Assembly: GCA_030642845.1 (NCBI GenBank)
Contig: DAOWMZ010000139.1
Span: 1 to 5,812, forward strand
Direction: 5' to 3'
Source: Candidatus Zixiibacteriota bacterium
GTDB taxonomy: Bacteria; Zixibacteria; MSB-5A5; GN15; FEB-12
DNA: 5,812 nucleotides
Shown: one piece after another, positions 1 to 5,812 of the stretch
Layout: the number at the start of each line of letters is the position of its first letter
Position numbering within the stretch: the stretch's first letter is position 1
Notes under the pieces: generated by a model
Databases searched by the model: none
The model's input: only the letters and a program-made list of their open reading frames with translations
What the model was told of the DNA's origin: nothing
Position numbers and translations under genes: made by a program

Positions 1-1
1 G

Positions 2-460
2 GTTCTTCCGCAGGATTCTAATGTACTGGGCACCATGTTTGGCGGGATGGTCATGAACTATATTGATGACATCGCTTCAATCTCTGCCTACCGCCATGCC
101 CGTCAGCAGGTGGTTACAGCTTCCACCGACTCGGTCGATTTCCTGTATCCAATCAGAGTCGGTCACATGGTTTGTCTTGAATCTTTTGTTACATGGACGC
201 ATAAGACATCGATGGAAGTTTATGTCAATGTCATAAGTGAAAATCTTAAAACCGGGGAGCGTAAAGTATGTGCTTCATCATTCTTGACCTTTGTCGCAAT
301 TGATGAACATGGTAAAACGCAGGAAGTACCGCCAATCGTTCCCGAATCCGACTTTGAAAAAGAACTCCATAAAACAGCTCCGGATAGATTTCAGCGACGC
401 CTGGAACGAAAAAGCCAATCCCAAGAACTGGCTAAAAAGTTTCCAAAGCACAGAATATAA
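2..460 (+). CDS. Acyl-CoA thioesterase, hotdog fold (5' end outside window)
   Basis: Predicted to hydrolyse acyl-CoA to free fatty acid and CoA in the cytoplasm. The reading frame is open to the left edge, and the 11 residues before the ATG at 35 (VLPQDSNVLGT) are the conserved start of the family motif P-x-D-x-N-x-x-G-T-x-F-G-G-x-x-M-x-x-x-D. The ATG at 35 is therefore internal, and the true start lies just outside the window. Counting from the first visible codon, Asn7 and Asp22 (in the helix after the GG pair) are the conserved active-site positions. The rest matches one hotdog domain: the central stretch around ASTDSVDFLYPIRVG and a later strand ASSFLTFVAID, followed by a basic C-terminal tail. 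The 152 visible residues nearly fill the usual single-domain length (YciA/ACOT-like). Acyl chain preference cannot be read from the sequence. No clear terminator follows, and the 292-base gap makes co-transcription with the next gene unlikely. Confidence 0.9.
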   Translation, partial: VLPQDSNVLGTMFGGMVMNYIDDIASISAYRHARQQVVTASTDSVDFLYPIRVGHMVCLESFVTWTHKTSMEVYVNVISENLKTGERKVCASSFLTFVAIDEHGKTQEVPPIVPESDFEKELHKTAPDRFQRRLERKSQSQELAKKFPKHRI

Positions 461-556
461 AATTTAAACCTGTTCAGAAATTAATTATTTAACACTACTA
501 CATAAACTTATCGGTGTGGATTTAGTTTGGTTTTGTAGGAGTGTTTACAGAAAATC

Positions 557-584
557 TTGACTAGCCCCAATTAGCTTTTATTCT
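557..584 (+). promoter_or_regulatory. Possible promoter, distal (TTGACT / TATTCT)
   Basis: TTGACT at 557-562 and TATTCT at 579-584 are separated by 16 bases and resemble sigma-70 -35 and -10 boxes. Use of this site would give a leader of roughly 160 bases before the gene at 753. The region is AT-rich, so chance matches are common. FCB bacteria can also use different promoter consensus sequences. Confidence 0.25.
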
Positions 585-657
585 AACTTTTGATGCTATT
601 AACAATTATACTTTTCATCACAATTGATTATTGCTAAAAATCGAAATAATTAGTATA

Positions 658-686
658 TTAAGGTTACTCAAAAATGTCTTTATAAT
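658..686 (+). promoter_or_regulatory. Possible promoter, proximal (perfect TATAAT -10)
   Basis: TATAAT at 681-686 is a perfect -10 hexamer. The best-spaced -35 (TTAAGG, 658-663, 17-base spacer) is weak. It lies 66 bases before the start at 753, a sensible distance. A further -35-like TTGACG lies at 700-705 with a poor -10 near 722-727. Of the candidates, this box is the one I would favour, on sequence alone. Confidence 0.35.
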
Positions 687-741
687 CTACATTGATTTAT
701 TGACGAAAATGGATCCGCAGGAATTATTGTATCATTAATTT

Positions 742-746
742 AGGAG
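742..746 (+). promoter_or_regulatory. Ribosome binding site of the propeller gene
   Basis: AGGAG sits 6 bases before the ATG at 753, an ideal Shine-Dalgarno spacing. Together with the signal peptide that begins at that ATG, it fixes the start codon. Confidence 0.85.
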
Positions 747-752
747 TAACAC

Positions 753-3700
753 ATGAAAAGATTATTGGTAATGCCGGTTTTATTATTAAGCATGTTGATT
801 TTTGTATCAATTGCTTTTGCTGACAGCAGCTTACCGCCACCGTCAAATATCCGTATTACAAACTATCCGCAATTAAATAATGAAGAGCAGGTATTTTTAT
901 GTCCTACCGATTCCAATATCATTATTGCCAACTGGCGGGATTTCCGTCTCGGTTTCAGGCAGGTTGGTATTGGACGATCCACTGATGGCGGTCTTACCTG
1001 GTCAGATTCACTCGTTAAAACATCTATGCAAGTTTTTGATTATGATTCAAAACAATCTGATCCGACTTTAACCGTTGATCGATTTGGAAATTTTTATATG
1101 TCCAACTTGGATTACGACGGTTTTGGAACCACTGGTCTTTCGACAATCGCTTTTTATAAATCATCCGATAAAGGGATTTCCTGGACAGGTCCGGTTGTAA
1201 GTGTCTGGACCAACGATCCCGATATTTTTGAAGACAAACAATTTATTACTACTGATCGTACCGGTGGGACATACGATGGCAATCTTTATTGTTCATGGAC
1301 ACGTTTCCCAAATCCCGATCGTATTGTTTTTATCCGATCAATTGACGGAGGAGCTTCGTTTGAAGATACTGTCGTTGTTGGTCCGATTCAAACCTCAACT
1401 GGCTGCGGCGGCTCTGAGATTGATGCCGGTCAGTTTTCGATACCAATGGTTTCATCAAATGGTGACGTTCATGTCTTCTGGCAGGGATATGCTCTTGATT
1501 CATCCTCTTCCTGTACCGGACAAACATTTATTAAACATGTTGTTTCAACCAATGGCGGATTGACTTTTAGTTATGAAGATCATGTTGTTCCCGTATCAGG
1601 TTATACACAAGCTGACGGAGGAATCAATACCTATTCACAACCGGTCACTGATGCGGATATTACCGGAGGTCCTTTCGATGGTAATATTTACATTGCCTTT
1701 ACTAACCTTGGAGAAGAGGATCAGTACTACTATAATACCGATGTTGATTTTGTCCGTTCGACTGATAATGGTGTTACCTGGTCCGAACGAATTCAGATCA
1801 ATGATGGTGCTAATTCTCCTTTTATAGATAGTTTCCACCCCTGGTTGATTGTCAATCAAGAGGGAGTTATTTGTGTCATTTTTTATGATCAGAGAAATGA
1901 TGATCCCAATTATTATTTATTTGATCTTTATGCCGCATATTCTTTTGATGGCGGCTTGACATTTACATCGAATCATCGAATCTCCAGTGTTTCATCGTCG
2001 CCGGGAAGTTTGAAACATGCTGATTTGGAAGATTTAATTTCCTATGATGAACATGGTAATATAATTCAACCAATGATAAACTCCCGGGCCGGATTGATCG
2101 GAGAATATATCGGGGTGACAGCGTATCATGATAAACTAAACGCAGTTTGGACCGATTCCCGCGACGGCAACTCAGAAGTTTATACGGCCAACTGGTATCT
2201 GCCATTATTGGAAGCACGTTTGGTATCTCCGATTGATGAAGCAATATTAACAGAAGATGCTCTTCTTATATGGGCTACATCATGGAAGAATGATCTGGAT
2301 GAATATCGATTGGAAATTGCCAAAGATTCCTCCTTTACGACTATTGATATTTCCGAAGTACTCGATACAAACTTTTATTCTCTGGATTTAGTGAAAAAAG
2401 ATCTTCAGGACACATCCTATTGGAGAGTCAAAGCCTTCAATACAACTACCGGTGATTCCTCCGAATATTCCGAAACCTGGAAATTTTACCTTGGTGAATG
2501 TGTTGATACTGATAACGATGGTTTTGGTGATCCGGGACATCCCGAAAATGACTGCCCTGAAGATAACTGTTATCTGGTTTATAATCCTGACCAGGAAGAT
2601 TATGATAACGATGGGATTGGTGATTCATGTGATGTATGTACCGATACTGACGCCGATGGTTTTGGAAATCCGGGTTTCACACTGAACACCTGTCCTGATG
2701 ATAATTGTCCTGATGTTTACAATCCTGATCAATCTGATATCAACAGCAACGGAGTTGGGGATGTCTGTGAACCGGAAATATTTGATACTATTTCTACTGC
2801 TTGTACCGGTTTGATTGTCGGAAGTATTGGTAATTTCGGCCATAATGGCGAGAGTGGTTATACTCTTGACTATGGAAATCAGGGTGATTGCGAATTTGTC
2901 TATCTTTATGATGGATCACCTCTAATAACAAAAAAGACAGGTAATGATACAACAATTGCTTTCCGTTTATACAATAAAAACCATCTCTTTATAAAAGGTG
3001 GAGCCTATTCACCCACGGCGGATTCCGGAGCTTATGAAATTTTCATGACGGCAACGTTAAAAACCGAAGATCAATCTTTGGCATTGGAGAAAATATGGTA
3101 TGCTCCCAAACAATCTGACACTTGTAATTTTGTTATTCAACGCATGCGCATCTTTTCTAATGATGGTGCAATTCAAACCGGACTGGCGGTTGGTGAATTT
3201 ATTGATTGGGATATTCCTTCAACTTCAGGAGCCAATAATGTTGGTGGTTATAATTCCAGTGATAAGTTGATCTATCAAAAAGGTTATGGCACTAATTGTC
3301 AGAATAACGGATTGAGGCAGGGTGGACAGACCCTTCTGGGAATAGCTACTAACTCTGTATGTGTTGATACTTCTGTTACACCTTACGGAGCTTTAACAGA
3401 AAATAACAATGTTTATGTTATTCCCAACACTCAGCCTGTAGCAGGAGAAATGTATCAATTAATGCAGCAACCCGGATATTCAGCTTTGGGAAATTATACG
3501 GATCAGTTTGCCTTGATGACCTTCTATAATGATCTTACCTTAAATCCTGAAGATACTATTGATATTTATACTGCAATATTAACCACTCAAAACACGTCCA
3601 TAAATAGCATGAGTCAAATAGTTGCGAAAGCCCGACAGTGGTTCCAGGATCATATACAATGTCAAACCTGTTGCAATCATGACGGCATACGTGGTGATGC

Positions 3701-3890
3701 AAATCTGGATGGTAGTATTTTGGTTGATGACCTTGTTTTGCTGGTTAACTATTTGTTCAAGGCAGGAGATGAACCAGCCTGTTATGAAGAAGGTGATGCC
3801 AATGGCAGCGGCATGATTCTTGTTGATGATCTTACCCTGTTAGTGGATTATCTGTTTAAGGGCGGACTTCAACCTGCTGACTGTCTATAA
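753..3890 (+). CDS. Exported six-Asp-box propeller protein with TSP3 repeats and C-terminal dockerin
   Basis: A secreted mosaic protein of 1045 residues, complete. Residues 1-23 are a signal peptide (basic MKR, hydrophobic core, cleavage after AFA). Six Asp boxes (S-x-D/N-x-G-x-x-W/F) start at about residues 76, 137, 196, 265, 336 and 397, spaced 59-71 apart, as in a six-bladed sialidase-type propeller that closes near 481. Residues 485-580 look like an FnIII-type module. Residues 583-674 are two cysteine- and Asp-rich thrombospondin type 3-like repeats. Residues 675-965 are a domain I do not recognise. Residues 981-1040 are a type I dockerin with two calcium loops (D982/N984/D986/D993 and D1015/N1017/S1019/D1026). 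I see no FRIP-type sialidase motif, so enzymatic activity is unproven and a binding or structural role is equally likely. No T9SS tag is present. It has its own RBS and terminator and appears monocistronic. The coding call is firm; function is not. Confidence 0.93.
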   Translation: MKRLLVMPVLLLSMLIFVSIAFADSSLPPPSNIRITNYPQLNNEEQVFLCPTDSNIIIANWRDFRLGFRQVGIGRSTDGGLTWSDSLVKTSMQVFDYDSKQSDPTLTVDRFGNFYMSNLDYDGFGTTGLSTIAFYKSSDKGISWTGPVVSVWTNDPDIFEDKQFITTDRTGGTYDGNLYCSWTRFPNPDRIVFIRSIDGGASFEDTVVVGPIQTSTGCGGSEIDAGQFSIPMVSSNGDVHVFWQGYALDSSSSCTGQTFIKHVVSTNGGLTFSYEDHVVPVSGYTQADGGINTYSQPVTDADITGGPFDGNIYIAFTNLGEEDQYYYNTDVDFVRSTDNGVTWSERIQINDGANSPFIDSFHPWLIVNQEGVICVIFYDQRNDDPNYYLFDLYAAYSFDGGLTFTSNHRISSVSSSPGSLKHADLEDLISYDEHGNIIQPMINSRAGLIGEYIGVTAYHDKLNAVWTDSRDGNSEVYTANWYLPLLEARLVSPIDEAILTEDALLIWATSWKNDLDEYRLEIAKDSSFTTIDISEVLDTNFYSLDLVKKDLQDTSYWRVKAFNTTTGDSSEYSETWKFYLGECVDTDNDGFGDPGHPENDCPEDNCYLVYNPDQEDYDNDGIGDSCDVCTDTDADGFGNPGFTLNTCPDDNCPDVYNPDQSDINSNGVGDVCEPEIFDTISTACTGLIVGSIGNFGHNGESGYTLDYGNQGDCEFVYLYDGSPLITKKTGNDTTIAFRLYNKNHLFIKGGAYSPTADSGAYEIFMTATLKTEDQSLALEKIWYAPKQSDTCNFVIQRMRIFSNDGAIQTGLAVGEFIDWDIPSTSGANNVGGYNSSDKLIYQKGYGTNCQNNGLRQGGQTLLGIATNSVCVDTSVTPYGALTENNNVYVIPNTQPVAGEMYQLMQQPGYSALGNYTDQFALMTFYNDLTLNPEDTIDIYTAILTTQNTSINSMSQIVAKARQWFQDHIQCQTCCNHDGIRGDANLDGSILVDDLVLLVNYLFKAGDEPACYEEGDANGSGMILVDDLTLLVDYLFKGGLQPADCL
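975..1964 (+). repeat. Six Asp-box (BNR) motifs of the propeller domain
   Basis: The motifs RSTDGGLTW, KSSDKGISW, RSIDGGASF, VSTNGGLTF, RSTDNGVTW and YSFDGGLTF recur about every 60-70 residues. Asp boxes stabilise the outer turn of propeller blades in sialidases and related proteins. Six regularly spaced copies support one complete propeller. Three copies end in Phe instead of Trp and one has Asn for Asp; all are still normal variants. Confidence 0.88.
2499..2774 (+). repeat. Two 46-residue TSP3-like calcium repeats
   Basis: Residues 583-628 and 629-674 align without gaps, with 27 of 46 positions identical by my count. Each copy has four cysteines at the same offsets (583/601/606/626 and 629/647/652/672) and an Asp-rich loop (DTDNDGFG and DTDADGFG), ending in an NPDQ...D-x-x-x-x-G-x-G-D element. 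This is the thrombospondin type 3 pattern, which binds calcium and often acts as a stiff linker. The DNA copies have diverged, so the duplication is old. Confidence 0.85.
3693..3887 (+). repeat. C-terminal type I dockerin, two 33-residue repeats
   Basis: Two copies of a GDAN-x-x-G...VDDL-x-LLV-x-YLFK unit begin at residues 981 and 1014, a period of 33. Each has a 12-residue EF-hand-like loop with an acidic residue at position 12; in the second copy Ser replaces the usual Asp at position 5. A cysteine cluster (C970, C973, C974) comes just before. Dockerins bind cohesin domains and attach exported proteins to scaffolds. Confidence 0.88.
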
Positions 3891-3911
3891 ATATTAAATC
3901 TTTCTGTTAAT

Positions 3912-3949
3912 TGGGAAGCAGAGTTGATTAACTCTGCTTCCTATTTTTT
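3912..3949 (+). terminator. Intrinsic terminator of the propeller gene
   Basis: A 12-base-pair perfect stem (3914-3925 with 3930-3941, loop GATT) can be extended by a G-T and a T-A pair, and is followed by six T at 3944-3949. It starts about 20 bases after the stop codon at 3890. The minus-strand exit of the hairpin has no U-tract, so it should act on the plus strand only. Confidence 0.9.
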
Positions 3950-4097
3950 ATTCGGAAATCTTCAACCATAATTCAAGCCAGTCATGAATTTCACGAAGGT
4001 TTTGGGACATGTGCCATCGTCTACCGGCAAATACTCCATAATCAGCCCGGGACATAGCAGTAGACATTGGCAGGTATGAATCAGAATGCTCAAAAGA
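3948..4097 (-). pseudogene. Possible remnant: short open frame resembling a gene's C-terminal end
   Basis: On the minus strand a frame is open from 4097 to a TAA at 3950-3948. From the ATG at 4067 it encodes 39 residues, including DYGVFAGRRWHM and a helix-like end REIHDWLELWLKISE. The composition (three Trp, amphipathic tail, few low-complexity runs) looks like real protein and not random AT-rich translation. No Shine-Dalgarno sequence precedes either ATG, and the frame lies downstream of the terminator of the gene at 4157, so expression is doubtful. The best reading is the leftover 3' end of a gene whose front was lost; a very small gene or chance are alternatives. I do not recognise the family. 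Confidence 0.3.
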
Positions 4098-4104
4098 TTA
4101 TTAT

Positions 4105-4134
4105 AAAAAAAGGGACAGGCTATGCTGTCCCTTT
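4105..4134 (-). terminator. Intrinsic terminator of the minus-strand T9SS-tagged gene
   Basis: The arms 4109-4118 and 4125-4134 pair over 10 bases around a GGGACAG/CTGTCCC core with a 6-base loop. Read on the minus strand the hairpin ends in a run of seven U (the A-run at 4105-4111, partly within the stem). It lies about 23 bases past the stop codon of the gene ending at 4157. Confidence 0.87.
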
Positions 4135-4156
4135 CAAATATATCCTGATATAATAG

Positions 4157-5812
4157 TTATTTAATTAAAATCATCTTCTTTGTATCACTGATTTCACCAG
4201 CATCCAAACGATAGAAATATATTCCTGATGAATGTTTAAATCCGGCTTCCCACTCAATTTTTATCTCACTGGCAGCAGAAATACCACTAGTAGAGAAAAC
4301 TTCCTGACCGGACACATTATAAATACTCAACTGCCATTCAGATTGTGGGGGAAGTGTGAATTCAATCGTAGTCGCCGGGTTGAAAGGGTTGGGGTAGTTC
4401 TGTTTTAATTCAAAAGTCGAGGGAAGCATTTCAACTTTTACGGGAGCCCCTTCATAAGTTGCCAGTTCAATATCCAGCACTTTTCCGTTGGGCTTGATAA
4501 ATACGCCGGAAAATGATTGGCCGTCCACAAATGAATAGACTAAAACGTGCGTCACATTTTCTTGTGCATTATAACTGTATTTTATATCCATATTATCTAC
4601 CAGTAATTCGGGGGAAATATTTCCTTCGATGCTGATTGAAGCGGCTCCCATTTCTTTATCGACATTTATATATTCATCAATTATTACATTAACAGCTACC
4701 GGTACAATCTTTGGAATAGGAAGAGCATCTCCGCAAACAATACGAATCAGATAAACAAGATCACCCACTGATAATGTAATTCCATCAGCATTAACATCAG
4801 AAGCTGCCACCTGCGCCTGATAGTTTTCAAAAACGCCTATCCCATAAACAAAATAGTTGGTATATAAGACAGCATCAGAAACTTCATTGGGGATTCCGTT
4901 AAGATTCAAATCCCCTCGAGCATCAATAGAATCGGCACAGACAATGTCAATACCACCATTTATGAAATCCACGAATCTTCGTGGAAGATCTTTATCACCA
5001 TCTAAACATGGTTCATCAGGGGCACCAAAATATGTCGGGAATATGGAGTTGAAATTTGAAATCTCCATACCTTCAAATTCATAAACATGATTAGAAATTC
5101 CAAGTATTTGTGAGTAGGGATTGGCTACATCGGCCAATTCATGGTAAGAGATAGCATTGTCCCCGCAATCCATCCAGAAGAATCGAATAGGGATATACAT
5201 ACACTCAAAAGTTCTATCATCGGTAACGAGGAAATCAAGAGAAAACAGAGTCTCACCTGTAGCATTAAAACAATCCGGATGATTGGGGCCATTGTTTGTT
5301 TCAGCAAATCCTACTATTCTAACCAATCCGCTCGGGCAGGCATTGCCGCAGTTACCCTGAGCACCATACCGGTAAGTGAAATATTCCCATCCACAGGCAT
5401 CGTAAACAGAACCGGGAAGAGCAATCTGGAAAGAAATTGCAGAAGCATCATAAGCTATGAGAATATCGAAACCCCACATATCTTCGGCACCTTTGTTGAC
5501 TGATACATCAACATATTCATGTTGACCCTGATAGGTCTCATGTGTTTTTTCAATTTGTAATTCAAATTCTTCACAAGGTAAAACATCAAATAAAACATCA
5601 CACTCGACAACACTAGAACCATCAGAAACACTAACTGTAATTGTTCTAAAACCAATATCACCGGGGAAATCGGGAGTGAATGAAAGAATACCCGTTATAG
5701 CATTTATGCTATGTGGACCAGAAACATCAGATGAGGTAATGGAAAAGGTTAGGTTATCACAAGCATCAGAGTCTGTAGCAATCACCTGATGTTGTTTTTC
5801 TTCACTGTCACA
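4157..5812 (-). CDS. T9SS-exported protein with cohesin-like and dockerin-like domains (N-terminal part outside window)
   Basis: The 551 visible residues are the C-terminal part of a secreted mosaic protein. The frame stays open to the right edge (CDSEEKQHQ precedes the GTG at 5785), so that GTG is not the start. Numbered from the first visible codon: 1-77 is the end of an Ig/cadherin-like putative Ig (He_PIG-type) domain; 82-254 is a beta-rich, cohesin-like domain (WGFDILIAYDASAISF, then GETLFSLDFLV) with six cysteines; 300-361 is a dockerin-like pair; 364-460 is a further beta-rich segment, perhaps a second degenerate cohesin-like fold; 464-551 is a T9SS type A sorting domain (ELKQNYPNPFNPATTIEF, ending in KKMILIK). 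Such tags direct export across the outer membrane and are usually removed when the protein is anchored or released. The gene converges with the dockerin protein at 753. A scaffold or surface-display role is inferred. Confidence 0.92.
   Translation of the reverse strand, partial: CDSEEKQHQVIATDSDACDNLTFSITSSDVSGPHSINAITGILSFTPDFPGDIGFRTITVSVSDGSSVVECDVLFDVLPCEEFELQIEKTHETYQGQHEYVDVSVNKGAEDMWGFDILIAYDASAISFQIALPGSVYDACGWEYFTYRYGAQGNCGNACPSGLVRIVGFAETNNGPNHPDCFNATGETLFSLDFLVTDDRTFECMYIPIRFFWMDCGDNAISYHELADVANPYSQILGISNHVYEFEGMEISNFNSIFPTYFGAPDEPCLDGDKDLPRRFVDFINGGIDIVCADSIDARGDLNLNGIPNEVSDAVLYTNYFVYGIGVFENYQAQVAASDVNADGITLSVGDLVYLIRIVCGDALPIPKIVPVAVNVIIDEYINVDKEMGAASISIEGNISPELLVDNMDIKYSYNAQENVTHVLVYSFVDGQSFSGVFIKPNGKVLDIELATYEGAPVKVEMLPSTFELKQNYPNPFNPATTIEFTLPPQSEWQLSIYNVSGQEVFSTSGISAASEIKIEWEAGFKHSSGIYFYRLDAGEISDTKKMILIK
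4160..4423 (-). other. Type IX secretion C-terminal sorting domain
   Basis: The last 88 residues match the T9SS type A sorting domain: the NYPNPFNP signature, a beta-strand WQLSIYNVSGQEVF, the GIYFYRLDAG strand and a terminal KKMILIK. This implies that the host encodes a type IX secretion system and that the protein has an N-terminal Sec signal outside the window. Confidence 0.93.
4730..4915 (-). repeat. Dockerin-like pair with 13-residue loops
   Basis: Visible residues 300-361 contain RGDLNLNGIPNEVSDAVLYT and, 38 residues later, SDVNADGITLSVGDLVYLI. Both begin with D-x-N-x-D/N-G and end with an Asp followed by a hydrophobic helix, as in dockerins. In each the final Asp is at loop position 13 (D301 to D313, and D339 to D351), one residue longer than the usual 12. 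This may be a lineage-specific dockerin variant. Confidence 0.75.

Larger units (their letters stand above)
461..752 (+). other. AT-rich intergenic region upstream of the propeller gene
   Basis: This is a 292-base gap with stop codons in all frames and no coding stretch of note. It holds several promoter-like boxes and, at its right end, the ribosome binding site of the gene at 753. I see no tRNA, no riboswitch-like structure and no strong intrinsic terminator for the thioesterase gene to its left. Confidence 0.7.

Noticed and set aside
709..738. Nine-residue open frame (MDPQELLYH) just before the propeller gene, as a leader peptide
   Set aside because: It has no ribosome binding site, no run of regulatory codons and no attenuator-like hairpin nearby; in AT-rich DNA a frame this short is expected by chance.
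461..752. CRISPR array, tRNA or mobile-element ends
   Set aside because: I found no regularly spaced repeats, cloverleaf, terminal inverted repeats or transposase sequence here or in the 3891-4156 gap.
1330..1527. Minus-strand open frame of 65 codons within the propeller gene
   Set aside because: It is antisense to a firmly supported coding region, has a low-complexity basic composition and no signal of its own; the other overlapping frames in both large genes are rejected for the same reason.
3951..4053. Plus-strand open frame across the convergent intergenic region
   Set aside because: It is antisense to the more protein-like minus-strand frame, has no start with an RBS and reads as an unstructured mix of residues.
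4969..4984. Inverted repeat CCACGAA-TC-TTCGTGG
   Set aside because: It lies inside the minus-strand coding region, has a two-base loop and no U-tract, and is explained by the codons it encodes.
5783..5785. GTG as the start codon of the minus-strand gene
   Set aside because: The frame stays open to the window edge with domain-like sequence before it, the visible part begins inside an Ig-like domain, and a T9SS cargo needs an N-terminal signal peptide that is not here.

Overview
The window looks like accessory chromosome from an uncultured bacterium of the FCB superphylum, with candidate division Zixibacteria or a close relative the best guess. Three things support this: a C-terminal type IX secretion (T9SS) sorting domain with the NYPNPFNP signature, paired dockerin-like modules in exported proteins, and large mosaic exported proteins (Asp-box propeller, thrombospondin type 3 repeats, cohesin-like domain). 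The DNA is fairly AT-rich, and the three main genes look alike in base composition. The lineage is inferred from domain style, not from a marker gene.

Layout. (1) 2-460, plus strand: the 3' part of a hotdog-fold acyl-CoA thioesterase, cut by the left edge. (2) 461-752: an AT-rich gap with no convincing gene; it holds promoter-like boxes and the ribosome binding site of the next gene. (3) 753-3890, plus strand: a complete 1045-residue exported protein with a signal peptide, a six-Asp-box beta-propeller, an FnIII-like module, two 46-residue TSP3-type calcium repeats, a large unclassified domain and a C-terminal type I dockerin. (4) 3891-4156: a convergent intergenic region with one intrinsic terminator for each flanking gene. 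Between them is a short minus-strand open frame (3948-4097) that reads like the tail of a lost gene. (5) 4157-5812, minus strand: the C-terminal 551 residues of another exported protein (Ig/cadherin-like end, cohesin-like domain, dockerin-like pair with unusual loops, T9SS tag), cut by the right edge.

How they may work together. The thioesterase appears to be an unrelated housekeeping gene. The two large proteins converge and both act outside the cytoplasm. One ends in a dockerin and has no T9SS tag; the other carries a cohesin-like domain, its own dockerin-like pair and a T9SS tag. A plausible but untested reading is that the T9SS-exported protein is a surface scaffold to which dockerin proteins such as the propeller protein attach. 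Nothing in the window is a confirmed new system; that pairing and the unclassified domain are the most interesting leads.
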